36,553 nucleotides of DNA from an uncultured Eubacteriales bacterium (GTDB taxonomy: Bacteria > Bacillota > Clostridia > TANB77 > CAG-508), in the NCBI GenBank assembly GCA_902766085.1, contig CACXCH010000051.1:1-36553 (forward strand), given 5' to 3'. The position numbers were made by a program, and so were the translations under genes. This document shows positions 15,898-27,100 of this stretch, one piece after another; position 1 is the first letter of the stretch; every line of letters starts with the position of its first letter. The notes below the pieces were generated by a model. The model was not told the origin of the DNA and searched no databases. It saw only the letters and a list, made by a program, of their open reading frames with translations.

Positions 15898-17955
15898 TTA
15901 ACTATTTTTCTTTCTATAGTATTTTTTTACATCTTTTACAGGCGATGCGATAACATCTGCAACATCTTTAGCCTTGCTCATTGCATTTTTTGCACCTATT
16001 TCAAGGTCTGTTGCCTCACTATATCCACCTGCTCTAATACTTGCAAAATCATTTGATATTTGGGTGTTTATGTTTTTATCACTCATTCCATTATTCTTAT
16101 AAGATCTTGAAAGCTTACCTATAGAGTCTTGTAGTTGTTCTTCTGCTTCTGTTTCTGGTTCTGCACCATTTGCAATTGCATCTGCTCTTTGTCTTACCAG
16201 CTCCTTTGCTTCTAAATCAATATCATCGCCTTCATCTCTTTCAATTTGGTCTCTATAAGAATTAGCCTGTGTTCTTTGTTCATCTGTTAATTCGTCAAAA
16301 CTGTCAATACCCATTTTCTGTCTAACTCTTTCATTAAGTATATCTTCTCTTGCTTCATTTTCTGCAGCTTTATAGGATTGCTGTAGGGCATGTCTGTTTC
16401 TATTTTCGCTATATTTTCGTCCACTAGCAAAACCATTTTTAATTGCACTTGCCCCTGCTGAAAGCATTGTTGTTGGTTCTCCTGTTGCCCCTGAAAGTCC
16501 AACGCCTAAAATCATCTTGCTTGCAATTTTGTTAGCCGTGACTCCAGCCTGAAATACTCCATTGCTTGTTACCTTAGAAAGAGCATTGTTAATTCTAGCA
16601 GTTCCTTTTTGTCCACTACCCACTTTACCTCCTTTTGCTAAAGCGTTTGCTCTTTGATTGTTATTTTCTCCTAATGTACCCGCATTAGGAGAAACATTCT
16701 TTCCAAAAGATTTTTCATTTTTAGTCTCATTTTGTGGAGTAATTGCTGTTTTGGATGTATATTTGTTTTTTGCCCCTGTTGCAATAGAATTAGCATTATT
16801 CATTATTGTCGCATAATATGCTGCATGTCCAACTGTGTCTGACATAGACTGAGGATTGAAACCAAAAATTAATTTAATAATTTTTTCTGCTTCATATAAG
16901 AATACAATCATTATAAATGCAACAACAACAGCTGATAGGCTTCTCTCTGTTGTCAAAATCTTCATTGCTGATTCTACTAAAGCTAAATATGCTGCACATT
17001 GAAATGGCTGTATTAATACATTGTATGCAAACTCCTTGAACCAATTATCTAATGCTTGAGATTTATTATCACCCATTTTGTCAAGTGAATATGTTACTGT
17101 TACAAGTGGTGAAATTACTATTAAAAATGCAATTGTAATCATACGTTTTAAGTACGCAAGCAAAAATACAAATGTCATTCCAACAAGTGCTAGATAAGCA
17201 AGAGCACTTCCAAGGCCTTCCGTAAACGATAGTGACCAAGAATTTACAAAGAACTGGTCAATCATATCTATAGTATCACCCTTGTTATTAGTTAACGCAG
17301 TTGCAAAAATGCTTACAAGCCTATTATTCATAACTATAACAAATTCCATTATATAATGCAATACAAATAGTAAAGCAATACTTATAAGCCAATTTACTAT
17401 CATTTCGCTATATCTTGCTTTTTCCTCTGCTGCAGTTGATATTGCCATTCTTAGCCCTGTATATAGTAGAATAACAAATAATATCGTAGCTGATAGGTTT
17501 CTTATGCCATAATACCATATTGCAACATTTTCTCTAATTGTTTTTACCATGCCATTTTGAGGATTTAAGTTGAAGAAATCAATTGATAAAATTTCAACTT
17601 TATTAAATAAAATCTCATCCAGTGTTAAGCTTAATCCATCTTCTGCAAATAGTCCCATTACCGTTTCTAGCGTTCTTCCTATTAATAGTGGAACTATTTT
17701 AGCAGGGTAAAGCAAAATTCCTGCTACACCATCTAGAAGAACATCTATAATATCCTGCTCTGTATCAGTTGTAGATTTCCATGTTTCTATTTGTTTTTGT
17801 AACTCATCATAGGAAATTTCTGTATAATTTGGAATTTCTCTTTTAGTTGTATCAATAGAATGTCCCTGTCCTCCGTCCTGCTGGTAAAAAAACATCATAT
17901 CCGTCATCACTTGTTGTACTATAAGTATAATTATTTGTTCTATTCTTACTTTCAT
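15898..17955 (-). CDS. VirB6-like channel protein, main (3') part of a frameshifted gene
   Basis: The frame is open from 17955, but only the portion from about 17885 downwards matches its paralogues; the first roughly 25 residues are out-of-frame sequence without a ribosome site. The real part contains GILLYPAKIVPLLIG, the paralogue signature IRENVAIWYYGIRN, six or so membrane helices, and KRMITIAFLIVISPLVTVTYSLDKMGDNKSQAL, as in its neighbours. A charged cytoplasmic tail of about 270 residues follows (ADAIANGAEPETEAEEQ). This is the VirB6/TrbL type of polytopic inner-membrane channel subunit. Joined to 17852-18631 it gives about 910 residues, matching the 907 of the next gene. Confidence 0.85.
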   Translation of the reverse strand: MKVRIEQIIILIVQQVMTDMMFFYQQDGGQGHSIDTTKREIPNYTEISYDELQKQIETWKSTTDTEQDIIDVLLDGVAGILLYPAKIVPLLIGRTLETVMGLFAEDGLSLTLDEILFNKVEILSIDFFNLNPQNGMVKTIRENVAIWYYGIRNLSATILFVILLYTGLRMAISTAAEEKARYSEMIVNWLISIALLFVLHYIMEFVIVMNNRLVSIFATALTNNKGDTIDMIDQFFVNSWSLSFTEGLGSALAYLALVGMTFVFLLAYLKRMITIAFLIVISPLVTVTYSLDKMGDNKSQALDNWFKEFAYNVLIQPFQCAAYLALVESAMKILTTERSLSAVVVAFIMIVFLYEAEKIIKLIFGFNPQSMSDTVGHAAYYATIMNNANSIATGAKNKYTSKTAITPQNETKNEKSFGKNVSPNAGTLGENNNQRANALAKGGKVGSGQKGTARINNALSKVTSNGVFQAGVTANKIASKMILGVGLSGATGEPTTMLSAGASAIKNGFASGRKYSENRNRHALQQSYKAAENEAREDILNERVRQKMGIDSFDELTDEQRTQANSYRDQIERDEGDDIDLEAKELVRQRADAIANGAEPETEAEEQLQDSIGKLSRSYKNNGMSDKNINTQISNDFASIRAGGYSEATDLEIGAKNAMSKAKDVADVIASPVKDVKKYYRKKNS

Positions 17956-18631
17956 CGTGGTCTAATATATTTTCTACTAATGTTTTAGCACTTTGGTCAT
18001 ATACTATATAGGTAAAATTATCAATTTTACTTGGATCTTGCCCTGTTGGTATGTAATAATATATTGAACTACTTGTATTTCCCGATGCATTTGTTCCACT
18101 ATTGCTACCACTGTTTGGTGTTCCTGTTCCTCCATTTTGTGTAGTTGTTCCTTGGTTTGTAGTACCACTATTAGATGTATTACTTTTTCCAGTTAAATCA
18201 TCCGATTGCCCACTTCTATCACTTGAAGCTCTGTATGTTAATCCTATATCATCTATTTCTTCTTGTGTGCTACTGTCTTCATAATGTGCCACCCATTTTC
18301 CAGTTGAGTCTTGATATATATACATTGGATAGGAGCATTTAGCATCTCTTGCATCTTCGTTAGAAATTTCATAGTATGTACCATCATCATCTGATGTTTC
18401 ATTATATATTATTTTTTTCTTTCCTGCACCTGCGCTTGAGTCTAATGTGGTATAAACTACAATTTGTTTATTACTACTATCATAATAATAATAGTCAACT
18501 TGGCAATTTTTCTTAACAGTGTCTTCAATTGCAGCAAAGGAAACATCACTTAGTATAAAACTAATTATTATGCTAGCAATAAGTATAAAAACTATTAACT
18601 TTTTATGTCTTATATTCCACTTGTGACTCAT
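17852..18631 (-). CDS. VirB6-like channel protein, exported N-terminal part of the frameshifted gene
   Basis: I place the start at ATG 18631 (MSHKWNIRHKK) because AAAGG lies 5 nt upstream; a GTG at 18637 overlaps that site. A signal peptide (about 10-33, LIVFILIASIIISFILSDVSFA) leads to an outer domain rich in Tyr, Asp and Ser, then a Gly/Ser/Thr/Asn-rich linker. The frame ends at a TGA after GRRTGTFY. It overlaps the next frame by about 100 nt. The two intact paralogues (18709-21432, 21643-24066) have exactly this layout, signal peptide plus outer domain directly joined to the channel part, so this is the front half of one gene. Confidence 0.8.
   Translation of the reverse strand: MSHKWNIRHKKLIVFILIASIIISFILSDVSFAAIEDTVKKNCQVDYYYYDSSNKQIVVYTTLDSSAGAGKKKIIYNETSDDDGTYYEISNEDARDAKCSYPMYIYQDSTGKWVAHYEDSSTQEEIDDIGLTYRASSDRSGQSDDLTGKSNTSNSGTTNQGTTTQNGGTGTPNSGSNSGTNASGNTSSSIYYYIPTGQDPSKIDNFTYIVYDQSAKTLVENILDHDESKNRTNNYTYSTTSDDGYDVFLPAGRRTGTFY
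17858..17892 (-). other. Probable 1-nt frameshift site (poly-T run of 7)
   Basis: The switch between the two frames of the split VirB6 gene falls here. A run of seven T residues on the minus strand (17892-17886) is the likeliest spot: removing one T, or skipping one base, joins the outer-domain frame to the channel frame. A second candidate is the G-rich stretch just after it. Sequencing error, true mutation, phase variation and transcriptional slippage cannot be told apart here. Confidence 0.65.
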
Positions 18632-18708
18632 TGACACCTTTCTCCCTTATTTTTTACCCATTTTATAATAAATAATTATTTATTTTCTAAAAAATATTAT
18701 TTGTTATT

Positions 18709-21432
18709 TTACTTTTTTCTGAAAAATTTCTTTGCTTTTTTAACTGGTGCTGTTACTGGTGTTGCTATAATTTTCCCCGTTTCTTTTGCAATTTTTCCAG
18801 CTTCTTTTGCATTTTTTGCAATATCTTTCGCTTTAGCTTCAATATGAGATGACTCTCCATATTTTCCTTTTCTAATATTTGCTAAATCTTCGCTTATTTG
18901 TAAATTACTATATCTTGAGTCCATTCCATCATTTTGGTAAGTAGTTCTTAATTTGTCCATAGCATCTTTCATTTCGTTTTCTGCTTCTGTTGTGGGCTCT
19001 CTACCATTTGCAATTTCATCAGCTCTTAAAGCTACAAACTTCTTTGCTTGCTCCGTTATATTCTCTCCATCAGTCTTTTCTAGATTTTCTCTAATTCTAT
19101 TAGCTTCTTTTTGCTGGTTTTCATCTAGATTATTTAGGTCGCTAACTTTCATTTGATTCATCACAAGATTATTCATAAGATTTTCTCTTGCAACATTTTC
19201 AGCATTGCTATATGCCTGTTGTAATTCGTGTTTGTTTCTTTCTTCTATATAATTTCTTCCTGCTCTTGAACCATTGTCTATTATATTTTTACTATTTTTT
19301 AAAAAAGCTGCATTGCTTCCAGTAGCAAGAGATAAACTTCCTCCTAATAGCATTTTAGATCCTGTTTTGGCCATATTGGCATAAGCTTGAAAAGCTCTGT
19401 TGTTTGTAACTGCAGAAATAGCTCTACCAACATTTGAATTTCTTTTGTGAGGATTATTGCTTGCAATTTTTCCTTTGCTTGTTGTGTAGTTTTCTTCATT
19501 GTTGTATTCGCTATTATCTACACTTGATTTGCTTGCTTTAAATTTAGAAAACTCCTCTTGATTAGCTTTCTCCTTTTCATCTATTGTATCTGATGTTATT
19601 GTAGTAGTTTTGTTTTTGCCTCCTCTTGTAATTACTCCAACTGTAGTTCCAACCAATGCTGCATTTGATACTGTTTCTGCCATCGTCCTTGCTTCAAAAT
19701 GGAATATATGTCTAATAATTTTTTCTGATTCATATATAAATAAAATCATCATAATTGCAATTAACATTGCACTTAATGAAGCCTCGTCATCGAGAATTTT
19801 CATTGCAGAACTAGCTAGTATTATGTATGATACACATTGAAATGGTTGTATTAAAATATTATATACAAATTCTTTAAACCAAGTATTTAATGCTTGAGAT
19901 TTGTTATCTCCCATTTTATCAATCGAATATGTTACTGTTACAAGTGGTGAAATTACTATTAAGAAGCCAATTGTAATCATACGTTTTAAATATGAAAGCA
20001 AAAATACAAATGTCATTCCTACTAAAATTAAGTAACACACTGCATCGCCAAAGCCTTCTACAAATCCTACATTCCATGCATTGTTATAAATTTTATCAAT
20101 TGGGTCTGGTGTTCCAATTCCTTTTTCTAAAACAGCTACAAGTTGATTATTTAGTGTCATTACTAATGCAATTATCAAATGCATTATAAACAACAAAGCG
20201 ATACTTACAAACCAGTTTACTGCCATTTGGCTGTATTTAGCTTTTTCATCAGATATTGTTGATATTGCCATTCTTAATCCAACATACATTAATACAGCAA
20301 GTAATGCAACAGCTGAAATATTACGTAACCCATAATACCAAGCAGCAACGTTTTCCCTTATTGAATTTACTGCTTCATTTGTTGATGAAAAATTGAAAAA
20401 ATCAATTTTTGTTATCTCTATTCTGTTAAATAAAATATCTTCTACAGACAAAGTTCCATTATTTGCTGTAAATATTCCCATTATGGCTTGCAATAATTTT
20501 CCTAGTAATAATGGCACAATTTTTATTGGATACAAAAAAAATCCTGCTAAGCCATTTATAACTTTTTCAAAAACAGAATCATCATTGTAATCAATTTCTC
20601 CTGTCATATATGAGTCTAAATCATCTTTAGATATTCCAGTTACACTTTCTATGTCATCCACTGCGATTTCTATCATTACTGGATGCAAAGCATTATGTTC
20701 GTCACTATTTATATAATCAGAATAATATGCTTGCCCATTTGATCCCTCTGGATTGTTCATAGTAAACGTTTTTGTACTTTCATTGTAAGAATAGTTTTTC
20801 GTAACAACTTTTTGTGTGTTTGGATTGTAATATTGTACTGTTAAAATATCCTTTGAACTATCATAAGAATATTTTGCATAGTCTTTTGATACTTTGTCTA
20901 TATCATCAACAACAGTTTCTGTATCTTTACTGTTTGAATCATCTTCTTTAATATTTTTATTATTAGTATCTTTATTGCTAGTGTCTATTCCAGTTGCTTC
21001 AGATACCTGTTTTTCAGTTATACCTGCTCCTAAAAATGAGCTTAAATATCCTCCATCAAATCCCATATATGTTAAAGCACGGCTTTGATCTAATTGTGTA
21101 GAATTTGAGAAATTTCCATTTTTATCTTTGGTATATATAGTTAATAAATATGTTGTTTGAAAATTTTCAGGATAGTAAACTTGCTGGCCAGCGTAAGTTT
21201 GCAATGTACATCTTATTCTCTCTGTTTTATCACTATTATATATATACAAACAGTTTTCTTCAGAGTCCGGATCATAGTAAAACTCAACTCCGTCAATTGT
21301 AAAGCTTGTTTCAGCGGCAAATATAGCATTTAATGATAGTGTATTTTCTATTTGTGAAAAAACTACCATTAAAATAATGATTGAGACTATTAACTTAATG
21401 AATCTTAGTTTATATTTTCTAAATAATTTCAC
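18709..21432 (-). CDS. VirB6-like polytopic channel protein (907 aa)
   Basis: The start is GTG at 21432 with GGAG upstream. A signal peptide (about 10-40, ending AIFAA) precedes an exported Tyr/Asp/Ser-rich domain (40-270). The channel core (about 285-590) has GLAGFFLYPIKIVPLLLG, SIRENVAAWYYGLRN near 357, SDEKAKYSQMAVNW and KRMITIGFLIVISPLVTVTYSIDKM near 482, shared almost word for word with its two neighbours. The cytoplasmic tail (590-907) is charged and helical and carries ADEIANGREPTTEAE. VirB6/TrbL proteins form the inner-membrane part of the T4SS channel; the outer domain and long tail are extra. It is one of five VirB6-like proteins at this locus. The promoter candidate is at 21485-21513. 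Confidence 0.85.
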   Translation of the reverse strand: MKLFRKYKLRFIKLIVSIIILMVVFSQIENTLSLNAIFAAETSFTIDGVEFYYDPDSEENCLYIYNSDKTERIRCTLQTYAGQQVYYPENFQTTYLLTIYTKDKNGNFSNSTQLDQSRALTYMGFDGGYLSSFLGAGITEKQVSEATGIDTSNKDTNNKNIKEDDSNSKDTETVVDDIDKVSKDYAKYSYDSSKDILTVQYYNPNTQKVVTKNYSYNESTKTFTMNNPEGSNGQAYYSDYINSDEHNALHPVMIEIAVDDIESVTGISKDDLDSYMTGEIDYNDDSVFEKVINGLAGFFLYPIKIVPLLLGKLLQAIMGIFTANNGTLSVEDILFNRIEITKIDFFNFSSTNEAVNSIRENVAAWYYGLRNISAVALLAVLMYVGLRMAISTISDEKAKYSQMAVNWFVSIALLFIMHLIIALVMTLNNQLVAVLEKGIGTPDPIDKIYNNAWNVGFVEGFGDAVCYLILVGMTFVFLLSYLKRMITIGFLIVISPLVTVTYSIDKMGDNKSQALNTWFKEFVYNILIQPFQCVSYIILASSAMKILDDEASLSAMLIAIMMILFIYESEKIIRHIFHFEARTMAETVSNAALVGTTVGVITRGGKNKTTTITSDTIDEKEKANQEEFSKFKASKSSVDNSEYNNEENYTTSKGKIASNNPHKRNSNVGRAISAVTNNRAFQAYANMAKTGSKMLLGGSLSLATGSNAAFLKNSKNIIDNGSRAGRNYIEERNKHELQQAYSNAENVARENLMNNLVMNQMKVSDLNNLDENQQKEANRIRENLEKTDGENITEQAKKFVALRADEIANGREPTTEAENEMKDAMDKLRTTYQNDGMDSRYSNLQISEDLANIRKGKYGESSHIEAKAKDIAKNAKEAGKIAKETGKIIATPVTAPVKKAKKFFRKK

Positions 21433-21484
21433 TGTTATTATTTCTCCAATTTAGATTTGTTTCAACGAAATAAGCCTTTACCTT

Positions 21485-21513
21485 ATTATAATAAAAACAT
21501 TGCAAAAATTCAA
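21485..21513 (-). promoter_or_regulatory. Candidate internal promoter before the 907-aa VirB6 gene
   Basis: Minus strand TTGAAT (21513-21508), 17-nt spacer, TATAAT (21490-21485), in the 210-nt gap before the GTG start at 21432. This is the largest gap within the secretion locus, consistent with an internal start that would drive the channel, hydrolase and NTF2-like genes. Confidence 0.6.
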
Positions 21514-21642
21514 TATTTCTATGCTTTTTATGTATAATTTAACATATACGCTACAGTTAAGTAACATTAAATATTAGTGAAAAAAATATACATTTATTTT
21601 TAAATATTAATTCTCATTAATATTTCTTACTTAACTATAACA

Positions 21643-24066
21643 CTAATAATTATTCTCTTTTCGTCTTTTTCTTCTGTAATAATGGTGTACAATTGGTCTT
21701 ACAGCTGTTTTAACTGCATCAATTGTATCATCTTTAATGCCTGTAGCATTCTTTTGAACTATATTTCCATATTTATATTTTTCTGCCTCAATGTTTTTTA
21801 AATCTTTTGATATTTGTTTGTCTACTTTATCTTCATCCATGCCTTGATTTGCATAAGCCATTCTTAGCCTATTAATATCCTTAGCCAATTTCTTTTCATC
21901 TGCATTTTTAGGCATTGCACCATTTGATAAAGCCATTGTTCTCTCTTGCATATAATCGTGTGATTTCTTTTGTATTCCCTTTCCTTCGTCCCTCATTATT
22001 TGTTGCCTAATTTTTTCTTTCTCACGTTTTATTTCTTCTTTAGTTAGCTTTTCTGTATTTTGCTTAGCCATTTCTTCAGATACTCTTGTTTCTATTAGTT
22101 CTTGTTCCTTTTCATCCCTTAGTTTATTGTAACTTTCCTGCAAAGTATTCTGTTTTCCTATTGCCGCATTTTCTTTTCCCTCATTTACTCCTTTTGCAAT
22201 CTCGTTTGTTACACTAGCCATTGCTGTTGTTAAGTTTCCAGTTGCAAGTGATATACCTCCTCTTAGTATTGAGTTACCAATTGTTTTATTTATAAGATAA
22301 TATTTGGCTAGCACTTGATTTCCTGTTACTCTCGAAATTGTCTTTCCTATTCTAGAGTTTCCTTTTTGTCCATTTGAATTAGTACCACTTATTGAGTTTG
22401 ACGTACCAGTAGCACTCGCTCTATTGCGATTTCTTGAAGCAGTCCTATTATTGTTCGTTGTAGCATTTCCTTGATAGCTTTGATTTTGGTTTCCACTGTT
22501 TTCAGTGTTTCCTTCGTATATGTATTGTGATCTATAACTTGTATTTGGTATTGGTCTTGCTTGTGCATTATTAGCATTACTTGCTTGATTGTCATCTTTT
22601 GGTTCTTCTATTGGACTATATTTATTCCCTCTTGTAATCCCTAAATTATCAAATGTTCCCATAGCCGATGCAACTAGTGTAGCGTGTTTTACTGTATCAC
22701 TCATGGTGTTGCTCTTGAAATGGAATATGTGCTTTATTATTTTTTCAGACTCGTACATAAAGTAAACCATCATTGTTGAAATAATAATTGCAGAGATTGA
22801 TTTTTCATTTTGTAAAATTGTGAGACCTGTTTGAGTTAAAAATAAATAAGTTATGCATTGAAATGGTTGTATCAAAATATTATATGAGAACTCTTTAAAC
22901 CATATATTTAAAGCTTGTGATTTTCCGTCATTCATCTTATCTACAGAATATGTTATTGTTACTAAAGGCGATATTACAATCAAAAATGCAATAGTTACCA
23001 TACGTTTTATATAAGATAGTAAAAATACAAAAGTCATTCCCAGTAATAATGCATAACATATCGATGCTCCCATTTCCTCAGTAAAGCCTATACTCTTTAA
23101 TGCAGTGTTAAACATCAAATTCATTGGATCTGACAAGTCTACTGAAGAATAAGATTTTGCGAAAATATCAACTAGTTGGTTATTTATAAATATTATAGCT
23201 TGGATTAAATATTGTAAAACATATAAAAGTGCAATACTTACTACCCAGTTTACAAGCATCTCACTATATTTGGCCTTATCCTTTGAGACTGTTGATATTG
23301 CCATTCTAATTCCAGTATATAATAGAATTACAAGTAAAATAACCGAAGCAATATTTCTAAATGCATAATACCAAGTAGCAACACTTGTTCTTATTGAATT
23401 TGCCGCTTGACTATTTGAGTTAAAATTAAAGAAATCTATTTTAATTATTTCAACTTTATTAAATATGATGTCTCCTAGTGTAATTGCATTACCATTTCCA
23501 GCGAATAATCCTAGAATTCCATCAATTATTCTTCCAAAAATAAGAGGGATTAGCTTTGCAGGAAAAAGAATTATTCCTGCTATACCATCAAGCTGGTCTG
23601 AGTTATCATTTGAATTTTCCCCAGGCTTCTCAGTTCCGTCCGTTTGCGTTCCAGCTTTTTGCGCAACAGTATTTTGACTAGGTGTATAAGTATATTCATA
23701 GTGTCCAGTGTAATTTAATGTTAGAGGCAGTCCCTTTTCTTCTAATTCTTTTTTTGCTTCTTCATAGTAAGCACTAGATTCATCCAATTTGAACCCGTAG
23801 AAAACTCCTCCTCCTGCTGCTGAACTGTCATCATAATATTGTCTACTTTGATCTTCCACAAAGTCAACCTCATGTCCACTAGAAGTAGTATAATAATACG
23901 TTACTCCTAAGCCAAAAAGCCCGCTTCTTTTGCTTTCTGGCTGGTTCTCATCTGCATAGGCCTTGTTTGCCAATGGAGTAGCCAAAGAAACATTAACTAT
24001 AGCAATAATTAACATTAATATTATAGATATTCTTTTTGTTATTTTAGATTTTAGTATATGTTTCAT
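21643..24066 (-). CDS. VirB6-like polytopic channel protein (807 aa)
   Basis: Signal peptide at about 10-37 (ending ANKAYA), an exported Tyr/Gly-rich domain (40-150), then the channel core (about 158-440) with GIAGIILFPAKLIPLIFG, SIRTSVATWYYAFRN near 220, KDKAKYSEMLVNW and KRMVTIAFLIVISPLVTITYSVDKM near 353. The tail (450-807) has an Asn/Gln/Ser-rich linker and then a Lys/Glu-rich helical part with the paralogue motif MALSNGAMPKNADEKK and a basic end (RRKRRKENNY). The tail ends with the same block as its neighbours (YANQGMDEDKVDKQISKDL). It is close to the two following genes and probably arose by tandem duplication. AAAGGA lies 5 nt before the ATG. Confidence 0.85.
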   Translation of the reverse strand: MKHILKSKITKRISIILMLIIAIVNVSLATPLANKAYADENQPESKRSGLFGLGVTYYYTTSSGHEVDFVEDQSRQYYDDSSAAGGGVFYGFKLDESSAYYEEAKKELEEKGLPLTLNYTGHYEYTYTPSQNTVAQKAGTQTDGTEKPGENSNDNSDQLDGIAGIILFPAKLIPLIFGRIIDGILGLFAGNGNAITLGDIIFNKVEIIKIDFFNFNSNSQAANSIRTSVATWYYAFRNIASVILLVILLYTGIRMAISTVSKDKAKYSEMLVNWVVSIALLYVLQYLIQAIIFINNQLVDIFAKSYSSVDLSDPMNLMFNTALKSIGFTEEMGASICYALLLGMTFVFLLSYIKRMVTIAFLIVISPLVTITYSVDKMNDGKSQALNIWFKEFSYNILIQPFQCITYLFLTQTGLTILQNEKSISAIIISTMMVYFMYESEKIIKHIFHFKSNTMSDTVKHATLVASAMGTFDNLGITRGNKYSPIEEPKDDNQASNANNAQARPIPNTSYRSQYIYEGNTENSGNQNQSYQGNATTNNNRTASRNRNRASATGTSNSISGTNSNGQKGNSRIGKTISRVTGNQVLAKYYLINKTIGNSILRGGISLATGNLTTAMASVTNEIAKGVNEGKENAAIGKQNTLQESYNKLRDEKEQELIETRVSEEMAKQNTEKLTKEEIKREKEKIRQQIMRDEGKGIQKKSHDYMQERTMALSNGAMPKNADEKKLAKDINRLRMAYANQGMDEDKVDKQISKDLKNIEAEKYKYGNIVQKNATGIKDDTIDAVKTAVRPIVHHYYRRKRRKENNY

Positions 24067-24160
24067 TTTAGTCCTTTCTTTTATTTGTATTTATTTTCCA
24101 CTTTGGCAACTCTCTCTATTCTGACAGCATTACATAACCAGCCGTTTATTTATATTTATT

Positions 24161-27100
24161 TCAAGCTTTCGTACCAAGATGTTCAATGAACCTATTTAAG
24201 TTTATTTGAGCTTTTTTGTCTCCTCCATTTGTTTCTTTTATTTTTTCATTTACATCCTTGATTTTGTTGAGTTTATTTGCCAGCTCAACATTATCTTCCG
24301 ATACAACGTTTCTAACAATTGTCTCGCTGAAGTGATAAGATATCTTCTTTATGTTTTCATCGCTTCCTATGTCATTTATTGTTGCATCAGCTTTTAGTTT
24401 ATTATCTTTTATAATTTTTTTAGCTTCTTTTTTAGATATTTCTTCTTTCTGTGTATCTGATAATACATCATTTTTATCCATTTCGTTTAATATATTTTTA
24501 ATTGAATCTTGTAAAAATACATTTTTTGTTTGAGTTGAATCTTCAGGAGTTTTTGAGTTAGCTTTTGCATAGGCATATCTCTGCTTTTCTTTTTTTAGTA
24601 GTTTTTCAATATTTGTTGCATTTGAGTCAAGTTTATTTACCATTCTAAGTTCTTCTTTAATATCCTCTATGTAGTCTTCTTCGTCTTTTTCCTCAGTTTG
24701 TGTGCTTGATCCATTTGTTGTATTGCTACTTGATCTCTTTGTTCTCTTATTTACATCGTTTTCAAGATCATCCATTTGATCATTACCTTGATTTACTAAA
24801 TAAATTGTTTCTTCAATTTTGTTTTCTTTTTTATCCCTTTCTCCTTGTGCCTTGTTGATTTTATTATATTTATCTATTTGTTCAGAAGGTGTTTTTATCA
24901 ACTGTAAAGCTGCAATTCCTGCCTCAGGTGATTCTGCTACAGCCAATGGTATTGCCATTGTTGCTCCTGCAACTGTGCTTAAGACATCCTTTAGAGTACC
25001 TGCACTAGCCTTGAAAACCTGTCCTCTACCTTGGCTTCTTAATTTTAACATTCTCCTAGAAGATTTATCACCATTTCTAGCATTAATCTTCGCTTTTCTT
25101 AATTCTATCTTTCTCTTGTCTTTCTCTATTTTCTTTTCTCTTTCTGCAGCCAAATCAGGATTTCTTTGCTTTTCCATTTCAGTCATTTCATTTGATTTGA
25201 TATCATCTAATGTTCTTCTAATTAACCATTCATCTTTTTTATTATTAATTCTACCAACTAATCCAACTTTTTTAGGTTCATTATAGTTTCTATATTTTAT
25301 ATAGTTACCAACTGGGGTTACTGTTGCTTTTGCAATAGTTCCAACATTTTTTGCCATTGCTCCATAGATTTTCATTTGTCCATATAATTCTACAGGTAGC
25401 TCCTCTCTCATTGGCTTTTTCATTCTATGTAAGTGTCCACTTGCATCATTTCCATTGAATCTAACAATTCCTAATACATATTCATCCATTTTTAATATTT
25501 GAGACATAAATACAAGGGCGATTATAAATCCACCTATTGATTGTAAAGCTAAGTCTACTGCAATTCCCATAAATAATGAATATGCTAATGCATGTGCAGG
25601 TTGTATTAAAACATTTGCTACAAATTGATTAAGCCATTTTTGAAATCCTGCTTTTCCTTTTGTGTTTGCATTGTCAAGAGCATATCTAGTTATCATAAAT
25701 GGGGCTATAACAATGTAAATAATATTATAAGCGTATCTACGTGCATAAAGTAATAAAAACTTGACCCAGTATACCATCAAAGTAATATACATTATAGCTC
25801 CAGTAACTCCAACTGTAAACCTAACATCATAAGCTCTTGCTTCAATTGTGTCGTGCAAAGATTCAACCTTTGAGCTTGCACTCGAAAATAATCCTACTAT
25901 TATACCATTTAAGTTCAAAATTGCTATTATTATGTAGTGTATTGTAAATAGTAAAACCATACATTTTAGCCAAGTAACAATTTGCTTGCTACAATCAGCC
26001 TTTTCTGATGCTGATACTGTTATTGCCATTCTTAAACCTGTGTAGAGCAATATTATTAGCATTACTACTGCGGCAATATTTCTTACTGAATAATACCATC
26101 CTGCTACTAAAGTTCTTATTGTATTTAATACACTATTTTCATTTAGCGCTTTCCCCCCTGGGGTATTTGAAAAAATGTTTATATCTAATGCTGGAATTCT
26201 ATTATATAATAAGTCCTCTATTGTATATTCTGCTTGATCATCTGTTTTTGTAGTTCCTTCAATGTCAAGTAGCAAGTTATTAATGAAGCTTTCAATTGCT
26301 TCTGCATATCCAACAATAGCCATCCTTATTCCTGAAACCAAAACTCCAAAAATATAATTTACTATATTCTTTATTGAAGAAATTACTTCTAAAGCTGATT
26401 TCTTTTCTACAATAGAAATATCCTTTGGCTCGCCATTATAGTTAAAGTTTTGATCATCTAGCCTAATTGTGCTATCATCAGCTGAAATCTGGTGTATTTC
26501 TGCTAGTGTTAATTGAGAGACTATGGTATAGTGACCTATGCTAATAGTTCCTCCAGATGTAGCACTACCAGAAGTAGATGCAACAGTGTCACCTACATAC
26601 ATTGCAACATGATTGCTTGTATTTATAAGGATATCTCCTTTTTCCATATTTCCACCACTTACAACGTCTACTAAGCTTTTTACTGATTCAAAGCCACAAT
26701 CAGCTAAACCTGAAGCCATATTTTTTGAGCTTTTTACTGGAAAATTTTTCATTGATTCTATATTGCAAATATATCCAGTAGCAAGAACACACGCAGATAT
26801 AAATGCGGAACAATCAGTATCTACAGACGTAGTAATATCTGCTAAATTATGACTTGCAATATTTTTTACTGCATTATAGCAACCATGGTCAGCATAATTA
26901 TATCCTATATTATTATTTTCTGCACCATTGCAAGCCATTTGAGCTAATGTTTCTCTTACTTTTTTAGTTTCTTCACTATCATCGTCTGGTTTATATCGCA
27001 TAACTTCATTATATCCACCATTACTATAGTTCGAGTAGTCCTTAATTCTAACTTCATCACCTGTTGAATCTCCTGGAACCCCTCCATAGTATTCATTATT

